From Brachionus manjavacas (Eukaryota; Rotifera; Eurotatoria; Ploima; Brachionidae), in the NCBI GenBank assembly GCA_019054805.1, contig JAHQIY010000042.1, positions 186,001 through 250,000 of the forward strand: a DNA stretch of 64,000 bases, given 5' to 3'. Shown piece after piece: positions 58,673 through 64,000 of the stretch. The position numbers and the translations under genes are program-made. A model generated the notes under the pieces. The model saw nothing but the letters and a program-made list of their open reading frames with translations. It was not told where the DNA came from and ran no database searches. Position 1 is the stretch's first letter, and every line of letters begins with the position of its first letter.

Positions 58673-60045
58673 TTCAGCTTATCTCCGATTAGGTATTCAA
58701 GTGCTTTATCCATACGAATATGCGGCAAAGGCTCATCCGGCGAAGATTGTTGAGGTCTAAAGGCGGTAAACTCGAAGCCTTTCTCATGCCAGTAATCTTG
58801 AGCGGGCAGCTTTTTGGGTACTTCTCCGGGAAACACGGTAAGTGCTTGCTCATCCATAGTGACCCCTTGAATCGCTGGGTAAGATTGGTCGCCCTTACTA
58901 ATAAAGCCTGCTTGTGTTGCCTGTATCGATGCCATGGTCATGCAGTTCATTTCAATATTTTCGTACGACGCGGTTTGCCATGCCGGATGCACCATTTGCT
59001 GGAGCAAAGAAACCAAATTGGTGTGCTGCTCCGGCGTGACATGGTCAGCTTTAGTTGCGGCAAACAATATCTTATCGATTCGAGGAGCAAACAAGCGCTT
59101 CAAGATATTGCTTCGACCATAGCGGAAACTGTGCATGATCTGCTCTAGGGCATGACGCATATCGTGGAAGGATTCATAGCCCGCATTAAGCGGTTGTAAG
59201 CAGTCCACCAGCACGATTTGACGGTCAAAAGTCGAAAAGTGATGTTTGTAGAACGCCTTAACCACTTTCTGCTGGTACTCTTGATAGCGTGCTTTGAGCA
59301 TGGCTAAGTTAGAGCCTTTCTCTGCTTTGCTTTGTTGTTCAAACTGACAAGGGAAAAACTGCAGCACCGGGGCACCTTCTAAATCTCCGGGCAAGACAAA
59401 CCGACCCGGCTGCACCCAATGCAAACCTTGCTCTTTGCAGCTATGAAGAAACTCGGTGTAAAGCTCAGATATTTCTGCAAGAAGATTTTCATCTAACTCC
59501 GCAGTTAAATCAATCTGTTCGAGCCGTTCTAGCCAAGGCTGAGCCAGTTCTTTTCGCTTACCTTTCAAAGCCTCGAACTGACTTTGCGACCACTGATGAA
59601 AGTCCATATCAAGCAGAGGTAAATCAAGTAACCACTCACCTGGGTAATCGATAATATCGATGTGCAAAGTAGATGTGCTACCAAACAACTTTTTGGTCTT
59701 TTTCTGCGGACGATATTTTATTGCCAGTCGGATCTCACTCACGTCGCGAGTCGGTTCCGGCCAAATCGGCGGATCTAAATGTACATGCCGCATTGCCTCA
59801 TCATAGGCAAAACGCGGAACAAGCATATTGGCTTGCGGCTCACGCTTGGCGCCGACTAATCTTTTGTCTCGCGCTGCGGAAAATAACGGTAGATTTTCAT
59901 GAGTTGAAGTATGGAGAAGCTGATTAACGAGCGAGCTAATAAATGCGGTTTTACCCGCTCTAGAAAGACCTGTCACGGCAATACGAACATGGGAGTCCAT
60001 AGTACGGCTAAGTAAATCATTAACTTCTTGAGTAATTTGCTTCAT
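58669..60045 (-). CDS. ycjX: YcjX-family P-loop GTPase/ATPase (DUF463)
   Basis: The 458-residue protein has Walker [11 protein letters not shown] near residue 26, the [12 protein letters not shown] block (Walker-B-like, about 140), and the guanine-type AATKADHVT motif. Relatives are GTP-binding dynamin-like proteins and stress-induced in some bacteria. It forms a coupled unit with ycjF (4-bp overlap). Confidence 0.93.
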   Translation of the reverse strand: MKQITQEVNDLLSRTMDSHVRIAVTGLSRAGKTAFISSLVNQLLHTSTHENLPLFSAARDKRLVGAKREPQANMLVPRFAYDEAMRHVHLDPPIWPEPTRDVSEIRLAIKYRPQKKTKKLFGSTSTLHIDIIDYPGEWLLDLPLLDMDFHQWSQSQFEALKGKRKELAQPWLERLEQIDLTAELDENLLAEISELYTEFLHSCKEQGLHWVQPGRFVLPGDLEGAPVLQFFPCQFEQQSKAEKGSNLAMLKARYQEYQQKVVKAFYKHHFSTFDRQIVLVDCLQPLNAGYESFHDMRHALEQIMHSFRYGRSNILKRLFAPRIDKILFAATKADHVTPEQHTNLVSLLQQMVHPAWQTASYENIEMNCMTMASIQATQAGFISKGDQSYPAIQGVTMDEQALTVFPGEVPKKLPAQDYWHEKGFEFTAFRPQQSSPDEPLPHIRMDKALEYLIGDKLK

Positions 60046-60114
60046 TCACGTTCTCTTTGTTTCAATCACACTGTTAGCTTAGCGGCTCTAATCTTAATCC
60101 TAGATGAACAAAAA

Positions 60115-60138
60115 AGCCCCTGATAAAAATCAGAGGCT
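60115..60138 (-). terminator. terminator of the 61-residue membrane gene
   Basis: AGCCCCTGA/TCAGAGGCT pair with one mismatch around TAAAAA; a T-run follows on the minus strand. It lies 27 bp past the small gene stop. Confidence 0.82.
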
Positions 60139-60164
60139 TAGTGTATCAGCGAAAACGATAAACG

Positions 60165-60350
60165 TTAGTCGTCTTCGATCAATTTGTAGATGACAAACAG
60201 AGCGATTTCTAACAGCACAAACAGAGCACAGCTAATGGTGACATACTTTTCATCGAAGATACTGATGCCATGGAGAATAAGGTCATATCCGACGAAAGCA
60301 CCAATAACCACCGCAATGATGATCTGTAAGATTTGAATAAAGCGTGGCAT
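60165..60350 (-). CDS. 61-residue two-helix membrane protein, unknown function
   Basis: Two hydrophobic segments (about residues 6-28, LQIIIAVVIGAFVGYDLILHG, and 38-57, CALFVLLEIALFVIYKL) account for most of the chain. An AGGAG lies just before the ATG. It has its own terminator and resembles small inner-membrane proteins of unknown role in vibrios. No function is assigned. Confidence 0.65.
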   Translation of the reverse strand: MPRFIQILQIIIAVVIGAFVGYDLILHGISIFDEKYVTISCALFVLLEIALFVIYKLIEDD

Positions 60351-60472
60351 TTTTACTCCTGACTTAGGGTTACAACTCTAAACTATATAGACAAAAGGTG
60401 CAGCATTCGCTCCACCTTTGTCAAATTTTCACTAATTAAATCAGTGATTTCTCACAAGCTAAACAGTGTCAA

Positions 60473-61996
60473 TTAAGCTTGGTCTTCCATTTCTTGGATT
60501 TTTACTTTCCAAGTGTCTGGACCAATCTGGTGAGCGTTTGCACCGTTTGAGTCAACCGCGACAGTCACAGGCATATCTTCTACTTCAAATTCGTAGATCG
60601 CCTCCATGCCTAGGTCTTCAAATGCAACCACGCGTGCTTTCTTAATCGCTTTAGCAACCAAGTAAGCCGCGCCGCCTACCGCCATTAGGTACACCGCTTT
60701 ATGCTTTTTAATCGACTCTACTGTTGCAGGTCCGCGCTCAGCTTTACCAATCATGCCCATGATGCCCGTCTCTTCTAGCATCATATCGGTAAACTTATCC
60801 ATACGCGTAGAAGTCGTAGGGCCAGCAGGACCAACGGCTTCATCACCCACAGCATCAACTGGACCTACGTAGTAGATAAATTTGCCTTTGAAGTCGACGC
60901 CTTCAGGCAAGCCTTCACCACTTTGCAGCATGCCTTGAATGCGTTTATGCGCCGCATCACGACCTGTTAGGATTTTGCCTGACAGTAGAACGGTTTCACC
61001 TGTTTTCCACTTTTCTACTTCTTCTTGAGTCACTTCATCTAGATTAACACGACGAGTATTCGCACCAGCTTCCCAAGTGATATCCGGCCACTCTTCAAGC
61101 TTAGGCGGTTGAAGATCAGCTGGGCCAGTTCCATCAAGCGTGAAATGTACGTGACGCGTCGCGGCACAGTTTGGAATCAAGCACACTGGCTTAGAAGCGG
61201 CGTGAGTTGGTGCTGTTTTAATTTTAACATCAACTACAGTAGTCAAACCGCCCAGACCTTGAGCACCAATACCAAGCTTATTAACGCGATTGAAAATATC
61301 GAGGCGAAGTTCTTCTTCCGCATTTTGTGGACCACGGTCAATCAGTTCTTGAATGTCGATGTGCTCCATAAGAGACTCTTTCGCCAGTACTGCCGCTTTT
61401 TCTGCTGTACCACCAATACCGATACCAAGCATACCTGGTGGACACCAACCTGCGCCCATTGTTGGTAGTGTTTTCTCTACCCACTCAGCGATATCATCTG
61501 ATGGGTTAAGCATCACCATCTTGGTCTTGTTTTCTGAGCCGCCGCCTTTCGCCGCAATTTGAATTTCAACCTCGTTGCCCGGCACCATATTGATGTGAAC
61601 AACAGCAGGCGTATTGTCTTTGGTATTGATTCGCTTACCTGCTGGATCCATAAGAACCGAGGCACGTAGCGGGTTGTCTGGGTTGTTGTATGCTTGGCGC
61701 ACACCTTCATCAACCATTTGCTGAACAGTCAGTTCAGTTGAATCCCACTGCACACCCATGCCCACATTCACAAAGCAGGTCACAATACCAGTGTCCTGAC
61801 AAATTGGGCGATGGCCTTCTGCAGACATACGAGAGTTAATTAGGATTTGAGCAATGGCATCTTTCGCCGCTTGACTCTCTTCACGGTTATAGGCTTTTTC
61901 TAGGGCTTGGACAAAGTCTAATGGATGGTAATAAGAAATGTACTGGAGTGCATCAGCAACACTGCTGATCACATCCTGCTGGCGAATTACGGTCAT
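60473..61996 (-). CDS. fumA: class I fumarate hydratase (Fe-S dependent)
   Basis: The enzyme interconverts fumarate and malate. The 507-residue single chain has the three cluster cysteines in HRPICQDTG, GWCPPGM and LIPNCAATRH, with KGGGSENKTKMVM and GPTTSTRMDKF also conserved. It is the FumA/FumB type, oxygen-sensitive through its [4Fe-4S] centre. It is divergent from pabB across a 169-bp spacer. Confidence 0.95.
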   Translation of the reverse strand: MTVIRQQDVISSVADALQYISYYHPLDFVQALEKAYNREESQAAKDAIAQILINSRMSAEGHRPICQDTGIVTCFVNVGMGVQWDSTELTVQQMVDEGVRQAYNNPDNPLRASVLMDPAGKRINTKDNTPAVVHINMVPGNEVEIQIAAKGGGSENKTKMVMLNPSDDIAEWVEKTLPTMGAGWCPPGMLGIGIGGTAEKAAVLAKESLMEHIDIQELIDRGPQNAEEELRLDIFNRVNKLGIGAQGLGGLTTVVDVKIKTAPTHAASKPVCLIPNCAATRHVHFTLDGTGPADLQPPKLEEWPDITWEAGANTRRVNLDEVTQEEVEKWKTGETVLLSGKILTGRDAAHKRIQGMLQSGEGLPEGVDFKGKFIYYVGPVDAVGDEAVGPAGPTTSTRMDKFTDMMLEETGIMGMIGKAERGPATVESIKKHKAVYLMAVGGAAYLVAKAIKKARVVAFEDLGMEAIYEFEVEDMPVTVAVDSNGANAHQIGPDTWKVKIQEMEDQA

Positions 61997-62165
61997 TGCA
62001 TGCCTCGTTATATTTTTGCTTCCTTTTTATGGTCGAACACAAACGTTTGCTTGTTGATTTTATATTTGCAAAACACTGGTGTAGCGACCTTTGTGGTCAT
62101 TATGATACTCTTGCTTTCCTCAACACGCCACGTAATCAACGATCTCTTTGTCACAAATTAAACAA

Positions 62166-63530
62166 ATGAATAACATCAAGCCAAATCGCTTAGAAATCAA
62201 ACCGATTCCTTATCAGCTAGACCTTGCAGCCCAACACTTTGCTAACATTCACCAGCGACCTTGGGCCATGTTATTGCGCTCTCCTTCCAGAACGCACGTT
62301 GATAGCCGATTTGATATCCTAGTGGCAGAGCCAAAAGCAACGATTACCACCCTTGGTAACGAGAGCTATATCGTTACTGAAGGTATGAAGGAAACCTCAA
62401 GCGACAACCCATTTGAACTGCTTAAGCAAGTGCAAGCTCAAGTTTTGCCTGATCTCGACTATCGTGGTGAACTGCCTTTTATTGGCGGTGCTTTGGGCTA
62501 TTTTTCGTATGACTTAGGCCGTCGAGTTGAGCGAATGCCATCTCTTGCCAAACAAGATCTCGTCACCCCTGACATGGCGATTGGTCTCTATGATTGGGCA
62601 TTGATTGTCGACCATAAAGAGAAATCCGCTTATGTCGTCGGCTCTGACACTGAAGAGAAATGGCAATGGCTGACCAGTCAGCAAGAGAATAAAGTTGAAG
62701 CGTTTGCAATGAGTGGTGATTGGCAATCTAATATGACCAAAGAGTCATACAGCAGCAAGTTTGCTCAAGTTCAAGAATACCTGCGCTCTGGAGATTGTTA
62801 CCAGATTAACTTGGCTCAAAGATTCAGCGCGCCTTACCAAGGTTGTGAGTGGCAAGCTTATCAAAGGCTTGAAGGCGTAAACCAAGGTCCATTTTCTGCT
62901 TTCGTTAGAACGGAGCACGGCGCGATTTTAAGTGTCTCCCCTGAACGTTTCTTACAGGTGAAAGACAATGAAATTGAGACAAAGCCTATTAAAGGAACTC
63001 GCCCACGCTCTGCTGATCCACAGGCAGACCGAAATGCAGCTTATGAGCTTGCTAACGCAGAAAAAGATCAAGCCGAAAACTTGATGATTGTTGACCTACT
63101 AAGAAACGATGTTGGCCGAGTGGCGAAACCTGGCAGCTTACACGTACCCAAACTTTTTGATATAGAGAGCTTTCCTGCGGTACACCACTTAGTCAGTACC
63201 ATTTGTGCCAAGCTCGATGACCAATATTGCGCAGCGGACTTATTGAAAGCCTCTTTCCCGGGTGGCTCAATCACTGGGGCACCTAAGATTCGCGCAATGG
63301 AAATTATTGAAGAGCTAGAGCCCCACCGTCGAAGCGCTTACTGTGGCAGTATTGGCTATATAAGCCGACATGGTCGTATGGACACCAGTATTACAATTCG
63401 TACGCTAGTCGCTGAAAATGGGAACATCCACGTATGGGCGGGAGGCGGTCTAGTCGCTGATAGCCAGTGTGAAGCGGAGTACCAAGAAACGCTTGATAAG
63501 TTGAGTAAGATCCTGCCGATCTTAGAGTAA
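62166..63530 (+). CDS. pabB: aminodeoxychorismate synthase component I
   Basis: PabB makes 4-amino-4-deoxychorismate from chorismate and ammonia supplied by PabA, for folate synthesis. The 454-residue chain ends with the chorismate-binding domain. The motif is PIKGTRPR, where Lys replaces the Ala of anthranilate synthase (PIAGT), so PabB not TrpE. AENLMIVDLLRNDVGRV, FPGGSITGAPKIRAMEII and WAGGGLVADS are intact. I use the ATG at 62166; the ribosome site is weak (TTAAACAA), and a TTG at 62148 is open. Confidence 0.94.
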   Translation: MNNIKPNRLEIKPIPYQLDLAAQHFANIHQRPWAMLLRSPSRTHVDSRFDILVAEPKATITTLGNESYIVTEGMKETSSDNPFELLKQVQAQVLPDLDYRGELPFIGGALGYFSYDLGRRVERMPSLAKQDLVTPDMAIGLYDWALIVDHKEKSAYVVGSDTEEKWQWLTSQQENKVEAFAMSGDWQSNMTKESYSSKFAQVQEYLRSGDCYQINLAQRFSAPYQGCEWQAYQRLEGVNQGPFSAFVRTEHGAILSVSPERFLQVKDNEIETKPIKGTRPRSADPQADRNAAYELANAEKDQAENLMIVDLLRNDVGRVAKPGSLHVPKLFDIESFPAVHHLVSTICAKLDDQYCAADLLKASFPGGSITGAPKIRAMEIIEELEPHRRSAYCGSIGYISRHGRMDTSITIRTLVAENGNIHVWAGGGLVADSQCEAEYQETLDKLSKILPILE

Positions 63531-63533
63531 ACA

Positions 63534-63661
63534 ATGGTAAGGGGCACAGGCTGACTGTCTGTAGCGTTTTCTGTAAGGAGAGAGTCGCATGGGCAGCCTT
63601 ACCATAGACGTAGCAGTGAGAACCCCTTCAACACCAAAGCCTGAGAATTAACAGCCCATGC
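63534..63661 (+). other. structured RNA-like element downstream of pabB
   Basis: ATGGTAAGG (63534-63542) is perfectly inverted as CCTTACCAT (63597-63605); GACTGTCT (63553-63560) pairs 7 of 8 with AGAGAGTC (63579-63586) inside it. GCATGGGC (63587-63594) can pair instead with GCCCATGC (63654-63661). The two arrangements are alternatives and the inner stem covers a Shine-Dalgarno (GGAGAG) and ATG. This is the shape of a riboswitch or attenuator, but no known aptamer core was recognised. No T-run follows closely. Confidence 0.4.
63589..63651 (+). CDS. possible 20-residue peptide or leader
   Basis: The frame starts at ATG 63589 with TAAGGAGAGAGTCGC upstream, a strong ribosome site. The product MGSLTIDVAVRTPSTPKPEN matches nothing I know. 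Its start is inside the structured element. It may be a short expressed peptide, a leader, or chance. Confidence 0.3.
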   Translation: MGSLTIDVAVRTPSTPKPEN

Positions 63662-63732
63662 AACAATTTGAAATTCTGCTCTTAGCTTAACCAACTCTAA
63701 TTTATAGTAAGCGCTACAAGCTAGGACATTAA

Positions 63733-63755
63733 GAAATGTTATAACATAACAATAA
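63733..63755. promoter_or_regulatory. second Zur-box-like site in the pabB downstream spacer
   Basis: GAAATGTTATA-A-CATAACAATAA matches the Zur consensus at 18 of 22 scored positions, with a perfect left half-site. It lies 200 bp after pabB and about 80 bp past the end of a convergent gene. I see no recognised gene with a start nearby. Confidence 0.45.
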
Positions 63756-63830
63756 TAAAAGAAAGCATTTCTTGCTCGCTCTCTATGCCATCAAATTTAT
63801 TTAAAGAAGTGCCCGCAACTTTGGTGCAGG

Positions 63831-64000
63831 CTAGCTCCATTTTTCGAGCATCAGTTTCAGATCTTTGGCCGTATAGGGCTTAGTTAAAATATCATCCATA
63901 CCACACTGGATGCATTTCTCACGCTCTTCGAGTGTGGTTCCCGCCGTTAAAGCAATTATTGGTAAGGTATACGCCTGTTCTCTTAAGTAAGCGGTAGCCT
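63831..64000 (-). CDS. C-terminal end of a receiver-domain protein (response regulator or hybrid kinase), truncated by window edge
   Basis: Only 55 codons are seen, ending at TAG 63831. The sequence PIIALTAGTTLEEREKC, then CGMDDILTKPYTAKDLKLML is the beta4-alpha5 end of a receiver domain, with the conserved Thr/Ala and the KP lysine. The rest lies outside the window. The receiver domain is at the C-terminus, so either a hybrid kinase or a stand-alone CheY-like protein is possible. Confidence 0.82.
   Translation of the reverse strand, partial: ATAYLREQAYTLPIIALTAGTTLEEREKCIQCGMDDILTKPYTAKDLKLMLEKWS

Noticed and set aside
63534-63661. SRP RNA, glycine, c-di-GMP or yybP-type riboswitch
   Set aside because: The conserved core sequences of these classes are not present, so no family name was assigned.

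Overview
The window is bacterial chromosome that reads as a Vibrio or very close relative. The evidence is gene content and order: ycbB-ycbK-ycbL, ycjX-ycjF-tyrR, fumarase next to pabB, the iron-regulated imelysin cluster beside ribA, DUF2982- and DUF2947-type proteins, and AT-rich spacers with well-formed Rho-independent terminators. I saw no tRNA, rRNA, CRISPR array, integrase, transposase or phage gene. Both window edges cut genes: SelO on the left and a receiver-domain protein on the right.

Layout. (1) 1-2.4 kb: partial selO and an unusual two-domain 6-pyruvoyl-tetrahydropterin-synthase-like gene with a TTG start. (2) 2.7-12.1 kb: an iron-limitation region. nrdHIEF (class Ib ribonucleotide reductase, minus strand) and sufABCDSE (Fe-S assembly, plus strand) diverge from one spacer that carries two Fur-box-like sequences. 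(3) 12.2-22.1 kb: azurin, a dCache chemoreceptor divergent from a PLP decarboxylase, a VOC protein, an acetyltransferase, a di-heme peroxidase translationally coupled to a hybrid histidine kinase, and a PilZ protein. (4) 22.3-29.9 kb: a type VI secretion auxiliary module (vgrG, DUF4123 adaptor, a 1284-residue unrecognised candidate effector, and an exported candidate immunity protein). (5) 30-36.9 kb: transporters (AEC, RarD, ArcD-like), a candidate sRNA, a YjjU-like patatin and small oxygenases. (6) 36.9-42.3 kb: a TakP-like TRAP transporter with its own two-component system, and a MITE-like repeat directly upstream. (7) 42.6-47 kb: a small basic DNA-binding-like protein, DUF2982, and the cell-wall genes ycbL, mepK and ldtD. 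(8) 47-53.1 kb: imelysin / di-heme oxidoreductase / imelysin / DUF1513 behind a Fur box, ribA behind a near-perfect Zur box, and a 57-residue GTG-start gene. (9) 53.2-64 kb: a diguanylate cyclase, DUF2947, an HD phosphohydrolase, RimJ, TyrR, YcjF, YcjX, class I fumarase and PabB, then a structured spacer with a second Zur-like box.

Metal economy recurs: Fur-type sites at nrd, suf and the imelysin cluster, and Zur-type sites at ribA and after pabB. The least explained parts are the type VI effector/immunity pair, the peroxidase-kinase pair, the candidate sRNA at 33.9 kb and the structured region after pabB. All functions are inferred by reading motifs and family resemblance; no database search was run.
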